Source: an uncultured Collinsella sp.
GTDB taxonomy: Bacteria; Actinomycetota; Coriobacteriia; Coriobacteriales; Coriobacteriaceae
NCBI GenBank assembly: GCA_902492185.1
Contig: CABUKY010000020.1
Location: 1 to 18,375, forward strand
Reading direction: 5' to 3'
Length of the DNA stretch: 18,375 nt
In this document: positions 5,668 through 13,552 of the stretch, piece after piece
Numbering within the stretch: position 1 is the stretch's first letter
Layout: each line of letters starts with the position of its first letter
The notes under the pieces: generated by a model
The model's database searches: none
The model's input: only the letters and a program-made list of their open reading frames with translations
Told to the model about the DNA's origin: nothing
Program-made: the position numbers and the translations under genes

Positions 5668-8436
5668 ATGCTGATGCTCAAAACGGCCACAGTGCTCGAA
5701 GCAATCTCCAAGCGCCGCCACACGGCGCGTCCCGCCGCCCACGCCGGCCTTAGCAAAAACACCGTCTTTGCTGTCACGCATGACGCCAAGGACACCCTAA
5801 CCCTACTCGACGCCACAGCCGACGGCCTCACTGCCGACCAGGCCGAGGAGCGCTTGGACGCATACGGCGCCAACGCCATCGAGGCTCACGCCAAGACATT
5901 TTTCCGCCGCCTGGCCGACGCGTTCATCGACCCCTTTGCCGGTATCCTCGCCGCACTCGCCCTGGTCTCGCTCTATATCGACGTCATCGCCGTGCCCGAG
6001 CCCCAGCGCGACCCCTCCACGGTCATCGTCATCGGCGTCATGCTGCTGGTATCGGGTGGCATGAAGTTTATCCAGGAAGCACGCAGCGGCAACGCAGCCG
6101 AAGCCCTTAAAGACCTGGTCTCCAACACCTGCACCGCCCTGCGCGACAGTGAGCGCATCGAGATCCCCTTTGACGAGCTGGTGCCCGGCGACATGATTCG
6201 CCTCTCCGCCGGCGACATGGTCCCGGCCGACGCGCGCATCGTCACCGCACGCGACCTGTTTGTGATCGAGTCCGCCCTGACCGGTGAAAGCGAGGCCGTC
6301 GAGAAGACCTCGTCAGTGGCGATCATAGAGGGCGCCGACGGCATGGCGCTGCCCCTCTCCGCCTGCAAGAACATCGTCTTCACCGGCACCTCCGTGCAAA
6401 ACGGCACCGCGATGGCCGTCGTCGTGGCCACGGGTTCGGACACCTACCTGGGCGGCATCGCCAAGATGCTCGACGGCCGCGGCGAGAAGAGCGCCTTTGA
6501 CCGCGGCGTCTCGAGCGTCTCGATGCTGCTGGTACGCCTTATGCTCGTCATGGCCCCCGCCGTCTTTATCATCAACGCCGTCACCAAGGGCAGCCCCATC
6601 GACGCGCTGCTGTTTGCGACGAGCGTGGCCGTGGGCATCACCCCGCAGATGCTCCCCGTCATCGTCACCACCAGCCTGTCGCAAGGTGCCAAGGACCTCG
6701 CGCGCCGCCAGGTCATCGTCAAGGAGCTACCCGCTATCCAAAACCTGGGCGCCATGGACGTACTGTGCTGCGACAAAACTGGCACGCTCACCGAGGACCG
6801 CATCGTGCTGGAGCGCTATCTCAACACCGACGGTAGCAAGGACGCGCGCGTGCTGCGCCACGCCTTCCTTAACAGCTATTTCCAGACCGACCTCACGAAC
6901 CTCATCGATCTGGCCGTCATCGATCGCGCCGACGTCACGTCTGCAAGCGCCACCCCCGACGCCACGCTGGGCCAGGCCCTACGCAGGTGCTACACCAAGG
7001 TCGACGAGGTTCCCTTCGATTTTTCGCGCCGCCGCCTGAGCGTGGTGGTCGCCGACGAACAGGGCAAGACGCAGATGGTCACTAAGGGCGCCGCCGAGGA
7101 AATGCTCGAGGTCTGCTCTTATGTAGAAGTTGACGGCCATGCCCAGCCGCTCACCGATGAGCGCATGGCAAAGATCCGCAAGCAGGTTTCGTCCTTCAAT
7201 GCCGAAGGCCTGCGCGTCATCGCCGTGGCGCAAAAGACCAACCCCCGCACCGTAGGCGAGTTTGGCATCGCCGACGAGTGCGACATGGTGCTGATGGGCT
7301 TTTTGGCCTTCCTCGATCCGCCCAAAGCAAGTGCCGCGGGCGCCGTCGCCACCCTCGAGGCCAAGGGCGTGGCGGTCAAGATCCTAACCGGCGACAACGA
7401 CCGCGTCGCCGCCACCGTCTGCGAGCAGATTGGTATCGATGCGAGCAACGTCTTGCTCGGCTCCGAGATCGATGCGCTCGATGACGCCGAACTTGCCGAG
7501 CGCGCCGAGAAAACCCACCTCTTCGCCAAGCTCTCGCCGCTGCAGAAGGCGCGCCTGGTACGTGTCATGCGCGAGATGCTCGGCCACACCGTGGGCTTTA
7601 TGGGCGACGGCATCAACGACGCCGCCGCCATGCGTGCGAGCGATTGCGGCATCTCGGTCGATTCGGCCGTCGATATTGCCAAGGAATCCGCCGATATCAT
7701 CTTGCTTCAGAAGGACCTGGGCGTGCTCGAGCGCGGCATCATCGAAGGCCGCCGCACCTACGGCAACCTGCTCAAGTACCTCAAGACCACGGTGAGCTCC
7801 AACTTTGGCAATGTGCTGTCCGTGACCGTCGCGAGCCTGTTCTTGCCGTTTTTGCCCATGAGCGCCCTGCAGCTGGTGCTGCTGTCGCTGGTCTACGAGA
7901 TCGTGTGCATCGCACTGCCGTGGGACACCGTCGATGACGCCTGGACTGCCCGCCCGCGTGCCTGGGACGCCGCGTCCATCAAGGGCTTTATGCTCGAGCT
8001 GGGCCCCGTGAGCTCGCTGTTTGACATCATGACCTTCGCCGCGCTCTTCTTTGTCGTGTGCCCCGCCGCCGTGGACGCATGCTGGTCCGAGCTTGCCGCC
8101 GCGGGCGACGTCGCGGGTATGGCGACCTTTGCTGCGCTCTTCCAGAGCGGCTGGTTTGTCGAGTCCATGTGGTCGCAGACACTCGTGGTCCACATGTTGC
8201 GCTCCCCGCATCTGCCGAGCCCGCGCGACCACGCCGCGCCCGCGCTGTGTGCCCTCACCGTGCTGGGTCTGGCGCTCGTCACCTGGCTGCCGGCAAGCCC
8301 CGTCGCCGATGCGCTCGGCCTCATGCCGCTGCCGGCGAGCTTCTTCGCGCTGCTCATCGGCATCGTCGCCGCCTACATCGCGCTCACCCAGCTGGCAAAG
8401 CGCCGCTACATTGCCCGCCACGGCGAGCTGCTGTAG
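5668..8436 (+). CDS. mgtA: Magnesium-translocating P-type ATPase (MgtA/MgtB, P3B type)
   Basis: A 922-residue inner-membrane pump that imports Mg2+ using ATP. Seen in order: an N-terminal cation-transporter segment (about 50-90), the first helix pairs, the actuator TGES at 205-208, phosphorylated Asp369 in DKTGTLTED, the nucleotide domain with KGAAEEML, the hinge MGDGINDAAAMR (645-656), and the C-terminal helices with PRAWDAASIKGFM and GPVSSLFDIMTF. The last two are characteristic of MgtA/MgtB rather than Ca2+ or K+ pumps. Length is typical. The ATG follows AAGGAGGACCCT at good spacing. It has its own promoter and a long leader, and is convergent with the membrane LuxR gene. Nothing is missing from the catalytic set. 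Confidence 0.95.
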   Translation: MLMLKTATVLEAISKRRHTARPAAHAGLSKNTVFAVTHDAKDTLTLLDATADGLTADQAEERLDAYGANAIEAHAKTFFRRLADAFIDPFAGILAALALVSLYIDVIAVPEPQRDPSTVIVIGVMLLVSGGMKFIQEARSGNAAEALKDLVSNTCTALRDSERIEIPFDELVPGDMIRLSAGDMVPADARIVTARDLFVIESALTGESEAVEKTSSVAIIEGADGMALPLSACKNIVFTGTSVQNGTAMAVVVATGSDTYLGGIAKMLDGRGEKSAFDRGVSSVSMLLVRLMLVMAPAVFIINAVTKGSPIDALLFATSVAVGITPQMLPVIVTTSLSQGAKDLARRQVIVKELPAIQNLGAMDVLCCDKTGTLTEDRIVLERYLNTDGSKDARVLRHAFLNSYFQTDLTNLIDLAVIDRADVTSASATPDATLGQALRRCYTKVDEVPFDFSRRRLSVVVADEQGKTQMVTKGAAEEMLEVCSYVEVDGHAQPLTDERMAKIRKQVSSFNAEGLRVIAVAQKTNPRTVGEFGIADECDMVLMGFLAFLDPPKASAAGAVATLEAKGVAVKILTGDNDRVAATVCEQIGIDASNVLLGSEIDALDDAELAERAEKTHLFAKLSPLQKARLVRVMREMLGHTVGFMGDGINDAAAMRASDCGISVDSAVDIAKESADIILLQKDLGVLERGIIEGRRTYGNLLKYLKTTVSSNFGNVLSVTVASLFLPFLPMSALQLVLLSLVYEIVCIALPWDTVDDAWTARPRAWDAASIKGFMLELGPVSSLFDIMTFAALFFVVCPAAVDACWSELAAAGDVAGMATFAALFQSGWFVESMWSQTLVVHMLRSPHLPSPRDHAAPALCALTVLGLALVTWLPASPVADALGLMPLPASFFALLIGIVAAYIALTQLAKRRYIARHGELL

Positions 8437-8456
8437 CAAGCAAGCGGAAAACACCC

Positions 8457-8523
8457 TGCCAGCTGCCGTTACCGCTACCACAGCTGCCGACGCCGCTGCC
8501 GTTGCCTCTGCCGCCGCCGCAGT
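8457..8523. repeat. Low-complexity GCC/GCT-rich tract after mgtA
   Basis: A 65-bp stretch made mostly of GCC, GCT and related triplets follows the mgtA stop and ends just before a C8 run (about 8529-8535). It is a simple repeat with no gene seen in it. Confidence 0.4.
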
Positions 8524-8538
8524 CTATCCCCCCCCAGC

Positions 8539-8605
8539 AGTTGCGGTGGAATAGTTCCTGTTTAAAGCCCCGTGACTTTAATTTAGGGACTATTCCACCG
8601 CAACT
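8539..8605. terminator. Long palindrome between convergent mgtA and LuxR-type genes
   Basis: AGTTGCGGTGGAATAGT (8539-8555) and its perfect reverse complement (8589-8605) form a 17-bp stem. The 33-nt loop can fold further (TTAAAG/CTTTAA). It lies 14 bp from the LuxR-type stop and about 100 bp from the mgtA stop, so it may end both transcripts. The stem is longer than a simple terminator needs and lacks a clear T-tract, so it may be a REP-like element used as one. Confidence 0.6.
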
Positions 8606-8619
8606 TATTGGAGGATTAG

Positions 8620-10164
8620 CTAGTCCTTGGGCGTCCAGGACCAGAAGAAGTTGATAAGGGCCACACGCGAGGCGGTATCGGTCTTCTTGTTGATCGAGGA
8701 AATGTGACGGTAGAGCGTGGAGCGCGAAAGGAAGAGCGTTGTGGCGATGTCCTGAACGCTCTGGTCCGAAACGACCAAGGCCTCAAGAATATCGCGCTCG
8801 CGCTCTGTAAGCCCAAAGGTGGCGACGAAAGCATCGAGGCGTTCATCGGACGTGAGCTCCGCTGCCTCCACGGGCTCGGGGTCGGAGCATGTGGGCGCAA
8901 GATCCCCACCAAGATCGTCGGTGGCAAGCGGCAGGCCATCCTGCATCACGGCATCATCGGCTCGTTGCCCCAACTGCCCCAGCAGCGTAATCGCAATGCC
9001 CACAAACATCACGAGCGCCGCACCGACCGCAGCCAGCACATTTTGACTCGAGATAATCGCCACCGCCGGCGCCGTCACGAACATCGAGCACACGTTGTTG
9101 ACGACGCGACCCATGCACGGCCAAAAATATGACCAGCGCGCATAGAGCGAGACGGCGGCATATTTTGTGGTAAAGAACACCACGAAAAAGCCCGAGCCCA
9201 GATAAAAGATGATCGTGGCAGCGAGCTCGTTGCCGCCATTGCCGTCGACGATGAGTACAAAGAACGAAAGCGTGGACAACATGGCGGCGCATGTCATGCC
9301 GATATTCATATACGAACGGTCGTGCAGGTCAAATAGTGCGCCGGCGACCAACGAGCTCACGACAAGCAGCAGGCGCGGCCAATCGCCCAAATCGACGGCT
9401 CCGACAGCATGCAGGGTCGTGAAGCCCGCGTTGAGAGCGGCGAATACGCTGGAAAGATACGCCGTCGCCACGGTCAGGCGAACTACGGCGCGACGGAATG
9501 CCGCCTTTGCCTCGGGATCGTCATGCCACTTGGCGCCATATTCCAGAACATCTACCGAAAGCCCGGCAGCACTGGGTTCAAAGTTGGGATCGGACTCGTC
9601 GCGCAGCTTGGCGCGTCGGGCACCGTGGAGCAACGCCACCTGCGCGATCGCACAGACGACCAGAACAGCCTGCTGAGGAATGCCGACAGGCATCACCATG
9701 TGGTTGATCACCTGTACCAGAACGCCCATGGCATAGGAAAGTGCAGCGGCGCGCGCCAGGCAGGGCGTCTGCGCAAAACGCCGCGCAAGATTGGCATGGG
9801 CGGTCGATCCGCAATAGCCCAGGGCGCAGCACGCCACCAGGCCGCCGGCAATTACTACCTCAAACCGCACTGCCGTAATCATCAGCAGCAACGCCGATAC
9901 CAACAGCACGCCTGTAATATCGCTCGTCGCATCGATCGTCTGGGGAAGGCGATAGTACAGAAATGGGCGCACGAAAAAGCCAATCACGCTCGCGCCGACA
10001 ACGATGCTCTCGTAGATGACGACCTCACTCGATGGCACGAACTCGGCTATGCGCACATCAAAGAGATACTCGCACGCCAAAAACGTGAAGAAGAACAGCG
10101 CCAGGCATATAATCTCCCGAATGCCCCGACGCAAATATGCGGTTGTGTCTCCCATGCCCCTCAT
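8620..10164 (-). CDS. Membrane-bound LuxR-type regulator with 12 predicted helices
   Basis: A 514-residue protein. The first about 410 residues are strongly hydrophobic, with around 12 candidate transmembrane helices in two halves separated by a charged loop (about 200-235), like a transporter fold. After a linker rich in Asp, Glu and Pro, the last about 65 residues are a LuxR/GerE HTH: FGLTERERDILEALVVSDQS, then VQDIATTLFLSRSTLYRHIS. Such proteins are numerous in Coriobacteriia such as Eggerthella and Collinsella. They are thought to sense small molecules at the membrane and regulate adjacent genes. The ATG at 10164 follows GGGGG with six bases between; an internal ATG three codons on has poorer spacing. 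The target is unknown. The convergent mgtA and the upstream glucosidase are neighbours, not evident targets. Confidence 0.88.
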   Translation of the reverse strand: MRGMGDTTAYLRRGIREIICLALFFFTFLACEYLFDVRIAEFVPSSEVVIYESIVVGASVIGFFVRPFLYYRLPQTIDATSDITGVLLVSALLLMITAVRFEVVIAGGLVACCALGYCGSTAHANLARRFAQTPCLARAAALSYAMGVLVQVINHMVMPVGIPQQAVLVVCAIAQVALLHGARRAKLRDESDPNFEPSAAGLSVDVLEYGAKWHDDPEAKAAFRRAVVRLTVATAYLSSVFAALNAGFTTLHAVGAVDLGDWPRLLLVVSSLVAGALFDLHDRSYMNIGMTCAAMLSTLSFFVLIVDGNGGNELAATIIFYLGSGFFVVFFTTKYAAVSLYARWSYFWPCMGRVVNNVCSMFVTAPAVAIISSQNVLAAVGAALVMFVGIAITLLGQLGQRADDAVMQDGLPLATDDLGGDLAPTCSDPEPVEAAELTSDERLDAFVATFGLTERERDILEALVVSDQSVQDIATTLFLSRSTLYRHISSINKKTDTASRVALINFFWSWTPKD

Positions 10165-10192
10165 GGTTAACCCCCACGCTCAATTGTCTGGA

Positions 10193-10221
10193 AATCTATT
10201 TTAATAAAGAACCAGTCTCAA
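10193..10221 (-). promoter_or_regulatory. Candidate promoter of the LuxR-type gene
   Basis: On the minus strand TTGAGA (10221-10216) and TAGATT (10198-10193) are 17 bp apart in an AT-rich stretch 30-60 bp before the start codon. Confidence 0.45.
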
Positions 10222-10346
10222 TATCGAAGCCAGGCTCGAAATGCTGCCAATTCGACCCCAGCCGTCCACATCACGCCGCGATTTTGAGCCGCATGGACCA
10301 GAAGGGACACGCGCGACCTCTAGCTCGGCCAGGAGTGTCTCCAACT

Positions 10347-10379
10347 GCCACTCATTTAAGTACGTCCCCAATGAGTGGC
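10347..10379. repeat. REP-like palindrome with a GGGGACG core
   Basis: GCCACTCATT and AATGAGTGGC form a perfect 10-bp stem around a 13-nt loop that reads GGGGACGTACTTA on the minus strand. It has the same plan (CCAC, variable stem, GGGGAC core, GTGG) as the elements at 12161-12202 and 13507-13539. The 418-bp gap 10165-10582 holds this element, the next two palindromes and the LuxR-type promoter; I see no gene in it. Confidence 0.55.
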
Positions 10380-10397
10380 CCCAAAATCCGCAGACGG

Positions 10398-10438
10398 CAA
10401 GGTGCCCGGCGAGCATTAACTGCTCGCCGGGCACCTTG
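10398..10438. terminator. Perfect 18-bp hairpin downstream of the glucosidase gene
   Basis: CAAGGTGCCCGGCGAGCA (10398-10415), loop TTAAC, then the exact reverse complement (10421-10438). It is the most stable structure in the window. It lies 145 bp after the glucosidase stop. There is no T-tract directly after it on either strand, so Rho-independent termination is not certain, but it should stall polymerase or protect the 3' end. Confidence 0.6.
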
Positions 10439-10491
10439 GTTAGGAGGCTATGAGGATGAGCACGCGAAATTCACAGCGGTCAGGCCCGCCC

Positions 10492-10587
10492 CCTAAGGGC
10501 CTGAGGTGCTCAAGATTGGGAGCGACAAGCCCGACGAAGCGTACTTAGGGTTGGAGCCCCAAGGTTGAGCGCCTCAGTGCCCTTAGG
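10492..10587. repeat. Long imperfect inverted repeat overlapping the glucosidase stop codon
   Basis: CCTAAGGGCCTGAGGTGCTC continuing to 10513 pairs with 10565-10587 with one bulge and one mismatch; weaker pairing continues inward. The right arm contains the stop codon of the GH1 gene (10583-10585), so the end of that mRNA would be folded. Confidence 0.5.
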
Positions 10588-12013
10588 ACAGGTCCTCACC
10601 GTTCGTTCCGATGACATGCTTGTACCAGTCGAAGCTCTTCTTCTTGGAGCGCTTGAGGGTACCGTTGCCGGCGTCGTCGCGATCCACATAGATAAAGCCG
10701 TAGCGCTTGGACATCTCGCCTGTGCCGGCAGACACCAGGTCGATCGGGCCCCAGGTGGTGTAGCCCAGCAGGTCAACGCCGTCCTCGGTCACCGCATCAC
10801 GCATCGCGGCGATATGCTGGCGCAGGTAGTCGATGCGGTAGTCGTCGTTGATGGAGCCGTCCTCCTCGACAACATCCTTGGCGCCCAGGCCGTTCTCGAC
10901 CACAAACAGCGGCTTCTGATAACGGTCGTACAGATCGTTGAGCGTAATACGGAAGCCCAGCGGATCGATGGCCCAGCCCCACTGGCTCTCCTGCAGGTAG
11001 GGGTTCTTGGCGCCGGCGAAGGCGTTGCCCTGGGTACGCTCGACATCGGGGTTGTCGGCACCGGCAGAGCAGCGGGTGCTGTAGTAGCTAAAGCTGATGA
11101 AGTCGACGGTGTTGGCGGCCAAGATCTCGCGGTCCTCATCGGTCATGCCCACATCGATGCCCAGACGCTCGAGCTTCTTGACGGCATAGGCCGGGTAGTA
11201 GCCACGGCTCTGGACGTCGACGAAGAAGTAATTGTCCTGGTTGTCGAGCTGTGCCTGGCGCACATCGCCCGGACGGCAGCTGTAGGGGTAGTAGCTACCT
11301 GCGGCAAGCATGCAGCCGATCTTGATCTCGGGGTCGATCTCGTGGGCAATCTTGGTTGCCCAAGCGCTGGCGACGAGCTCGTTGTGGGCGGCCAGGTACT
11401 CGACGGCCTCCTTGTTCTCGCCCTCCTCAAAGACCAGACCGGCACCCATAAACGGCAGGTGCAGGATCATATTGATCTCGTTGAAGGTGAGCCAGTACTT
11501 CACCATACCCTTGTAGCGGGTGAAGATCGTGGTTGCGAGGTTCTTGTAGAAGTCGATGAGCTTGCGGTTGCGCCAGCCGCCGTACTCCTTGATGAGGTGA
11601 ATCGGGCAGTCGAAGTGCGTGATGGTCACGAGCGGCTCGATGCCGTGCGCCTGACACTCGCGGAATACGTCCTCGTAGAAGGCCAGGCCAGCCTCATTGG
11701 GCTCGGTCTCGTCACCGTTGGGGAAGATGCGGGTCCACGCCAGGCTCATACGGAAGGTCTTAAAGCCCATCTCGGCAAAGAGAGCAATATCCTCCTTGTA
11801 GTGGTGATAGAAATCGATGCCGGTCTGCGCAGGATAGTAATAGCCGTCCTCGAAGTCGAGCATTTTACGCTGGCCGGAGACCACCGCATAGCGCTCGGGG
11901 CCGTGCGGAGCCACGTCCACGTTGGCCAGGCCGCGGCCGTCCACGTCATAGGCGCCCTCGCACTGATTGGCAGCCGTTGCGCCGCCCCACATAAAGTCAT
12001 TACGGAAAGCCAT
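10583..12013 (-). CDS. bglA: GH1 6-phospho-beta-glucosidase
   Basis: A 476-residue cytosolic glycoside hydrolase of family 1 that cleaves PTS-imported, 6-phosphorylated beta-glucosides to glucose 6-P and an aglycone or glucose. The N-terminal FMWGGATAANQCEGA is the family signature. The acid/base Glu is at about 179 (TFNEIN) and the nucleophile at about 373 (VVENGLG). The C-terminal YGFIYVDRDD and SKKKSFDWYK form the basic phosphate-binding region that marks the 6-phospho enzymes. Length is normal. The start follows AAAGGA with seven bases between. It is a single gene with its own promoter. No PTS gene is adjacent, so its substrate may come from the EIIBC upstream in this window or from another permease. 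Confidence 0.93.
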   Translation of the reverse strand: MAFRNDFMWGGATAANQCEGAYDVDGRGLANVDVAPHGPERYAVVSGQRKMLDFEDGYYYPAQTGIDFYHHYKEDIALFAEMGFKTFRMSLAWTRIFPNGDETEPNEAGLAFYEDVFRECQAHGIEPLVTITHFDCPIHLIKEYGGWRNRKLIDFYKNLATTIFTRYKGMVKYWLTFNEINMILHLPFMGAGLVFEEGENKEAVEYLAAHNELVASAWATKIAHEIDPEIKIGCMLAAGSYYPYSCRPGDVRQAQLDNQDNYFFVDVQSRGYYPAYAVKKLERLGIDVGMTDEDREILAANTVDFISFSYYSTRCSAGADNPDVERTQGNAFAGAKNPYLQESQWGWAIDPLGFRITLNDLYDRYQKPLFVVENGLGAKDVVEEDGSINDDYRIDYLRQHIAAMRDAVTEDGVDLLGYTTWGPIDLVSAGTGEMSKRYGFIYVDRDDAGNGTLKRSKKKSFDWYKHVIGTNGEDLS

Positions 12014-12048
12014 GCATCAATCCTTTCGCACGCTGTTGTCATAGGCTC

Positions 12049-12077
12049 AGTATCCCTGCAAACAACGTGTCGCTCAA
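12049..12077 (-). promoter_or_regulatory. Candidate promoter of the GH1 gene
   Basis: TTGAGC (12077-12072) and GATACT (12054-12049) on the minus strand are 17 bp apart, 36-64 bp before the start codon. The 382-bp gap 12014-12395 holds this promoter, two palindromes, a pseudogene remnant and a purine tract. Confidence 0.45.
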
Positions 12078-12160
12078 CGGCAACGACGTAGGCCGATACT
12101 TCTTTTCGCGCGCGGGTGCTCGGCAGCCGCCCCGTCTGACACTTTTTGATACCCGCCCGC

Positions 12161-12202
12161 CCAATCCACCACAAAGGGGACAGGCACCTTTGTGGTGGTT
12201 GG
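12161..12202. repeat. REP-like palindrome with a GGGGACAGGCA core (left copy)
   Basis: CCACCACAAAGG (12166-12177) and CCTTTGTGGTGG (12187-12198) pair perfectly around a 9-nt loop, and CCAA/TTGG extends the stem past a one-base bulge. A near copy lies at 13507-13539 on the other side of the AAA ATPase gene. Confidence 0.6.
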
Positions 12203-12208
12203 GGGCGG

Positions 12209-12330
12209 TTTGTCTCGATCTGTAACAGGTAGAGACGATTTAGCCCGCTAGATGTTACAGATCGAGACAGAAGATTCTAGTCGCAGGTGATGTCGAGGTT
12301 TTGCCGACGAGGCCTACGTAACCGCCTTCG
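12209..12330. repeat. Left copy of a 122/123-bp direct repeat flanking the ATPase gene
   Basis: This segment is about 90% identical, by eye, to 13631-13753, with a one-base length difference. It contains the TGTCTCGATCTGTAACA palindrome (arms 12211-12227 and 12253-12269, 17 bp perfect) and the end of a DUF4867-like coding sequence. Identity stops sharply after 12330. Confidence 0.75.
12277..12330 (-). pseudogene. Frameshifted 3'-end remnant of a DUF4867-like gene
   Basis: On the minus strand the last about 17 codons match the end of the intact gene at 13699-14343: EGGYVGLVGK, then a one-base deletion, then NLDITCD and TAG, against EGGYVGLIGKNLDIACD in the intact copy. No other part of the gene remains; the similarity ends where the region upstream of the AAA ATPase gene begins. 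It is a decayed second copy, not an active gene. Confidence 0.7.
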
Positions 12331-12350
12331 CTCAGCAATTCATTTGACTG

Positions 12351-12392
12351 AATAGGAAAGAAAGGAAAAAATAGGAAAAAAAGGAAAGGAGA
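12351..12392 (+). promoter_or_regulatory. Purine-rich tract with repeated AGGAAA before the ATPase gene
   Basis: About 40 bases are nearly all A and G, with ATAGGAAA twice and several GGAAA or AAGGA units, ending in GGAG four bases before the ATG. The last unit is the ribosome site. The others could be standby sites or a simple repeat. Its base composition is unlike the rest of the window. Confidence 0.5.
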
Positions 12393-12395
12393 CTT

Positions 12396-13502
12396 ATGAC
12401 TGAAACCATCTTCTCCCCCTCATTTGGAAATCGCCCGTCCTATCTGGTGGGTCGCGGGAACGTGATTTCGACATTCATCTCCGGTCTTGAGCAGGAGCCG
12501 GGCAATCGAGACCGAGCCATGCTCATGCTCGGCCAGCGAGGCAGCGGCAAGACGGTTCTTCTGTGGGAACTTGCCGACCGCGCACGCAAGCTCGGTTTTG
12601 TTGTCGCCACACCCACCGTAGCCTCCGAAGATATGCTTGAGCGCATTGTTGAAAAAATCCAAGAAGCAGGCGAGCCTTATGTCAGCAAACGTCATCTCCC
12701 CAAACTTTCTGGCGGTAGCTTGAGCGTCTTCGGCTTCTCAGCCGGTCTCGAGTTCACACGCGATGTGCAGGAGACCAAGAGTTTCCAGTTCAAACTCACG
12801 CAGCTGGCGCGCAAGCTGACCGAGCAGGGGCACGGCATCCTCATCCTTATCGATGAGCTCCAAGCTAATTCACCTGAGATTAGACAGCTCGTCACCGCCT
12901 ATCAAGAGCTGGTCGGTGAGGGACTCAACGTCGCGCTTGTTATGGCAGGTCTCCCGGGAGCCGTCTGTGCAACGCTCAATGACCGCGTGCTGACATTTCT
13001 CAACCGCGCTCGCAAGGTCACGCTCGAACCGCTTTCAGTCGGAGATGTCGATGCCTATTATCAGCGGGCTTTCGAAGAGCTCGACCTTGATATTCCAGGC
13101 GATCTTCGCCTCCGTGCCGCTCGCGCAACCCAAGGCTCGCCCTATATGCTGCAGCTCATCGGCTATAACATCGGCAATCGCTGCAAGACAGGAGAACACG
13201 TAACGCCAGAGCAAGTCGACGGAGCTATCGAAGCGTCAAAAGCCGATTTCGAAAACGATGTTTGTGAAACGACGCTCGCCGCGCTATCGGACCAAGACGT
13301 CGCGTTTCTCGACGCAATGACTGATGACGAAGACGCCGTTTCGCGCATTTCCGATGTAGCGAAACGTATGTCAGTCACACCCGACTATGCGCAAAAGTAT
13401 CGCCGGCGCCTCATCGACGCCGGCGTAATCGAACAGGCGCGCCGCGGTTACGTGCGTTTCGCCGTTCCATATATGGCTGACTATCTGCGCAGCCAACTCT
13501 AG
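12396..13502 (+). CDS. AAA-family ATP-binding protein, orphan (orc1/AAA_16-like)
   Basis: A 368-residue P-loop ATPase. Walker A is GQRGSGKT (46-53), Walker B is ILILIDEL (Asp153, Glu154), and a sensor-like VALVMAGLPG strand follows near 180. An arginine-containing helical lid region covers about 230-280. The last about 80 residues look like a winged helix (ISDVAKRMSVTPDYAQKYRR, then LIDAGVIEQARRGYVRF), suggesting DNA binding or an Orc1/Cdc6-like layout. The N-terminal YLVGRGNVI is the usual lead-in of this group. It has no operon partner and the gene points against all its neighbours. It is bracketed by palindromes and a duplicated segment, and base use looks less GC-biased than nearby genes. 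The biological role is unknown; STAND-like signalling, defence or mobile-element functions are possible. Confidence 0.8.
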   Translation: MTETIFSPSFGNRPSYLVGRGNVISTFISGLEQEPGNRDRAMLMLGQRGSGKTVLLWELADRARKLGFVVATPTVASEDMLERIVEKIQEAGEPYVSKRHLPKLSGGSLSVFGFSAGLEFTRDVQETKSFQFKLTQLARKLTEQGHGILILIDELQANSPEIRQLVTAYQELVGEGLNVALVMAGLPGAVCATLNDRVLTFLNRARKVTLEPLSVGDVDAYYQRAFEELDLDIPGDLRLRAARATQGSPYMLQLIGYNIGNRCKTGEHVTPEQVDGAIEASKADFENDVCETTLAALSDQDVAFLDAMTDDEDAVSRISDVAKRMSVTPDYAQKYRRRLIDAGVIEQARRGYVRFAVPYMADYLRSQL

Positions 13503-13506
13503 GCAG

Positions 13507-13539
13507 CCACCGCAATGGGGACAGGCACCTTTGTGGTGG
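13507..13539. repeat. REP-like palindrome with a GGGGACAGGCA core (right copy)
   Basis: CCACCGCAATGG and CCTTTGTGGTGG (13528-13539) form a 12-bp stem with one G-T pair and one mismatch. It begins 4 bp after the ATPase stop codon and matches 12166-12198 except in the left arm. Confidence 0.6.
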
Positions 13540-13552
13540 TTTGGGCCCGTTT

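Noticed and set aside
8051..8554. Ala/Pro-rich open frame running from mgtA into the gap
   Set aside because: It is an out-of-frame shadow of mgtA extended by the GCC/GCT-rich tract; no start site or domain.
10565..12091. 508-codon plus-strand open frame opposite the GH1 gene
   Set aside because: It mirrors the real 6-phospho-beta-glucosidase; GC-rich codon bias keeps the opposite frame open. No recognisable domain or ribosome site. The same applies to the long frames at 3124-4353, 1591-2511, 4354-5100 and 15295-16209 on the plus strand and 7384-8481 on the minus strand.
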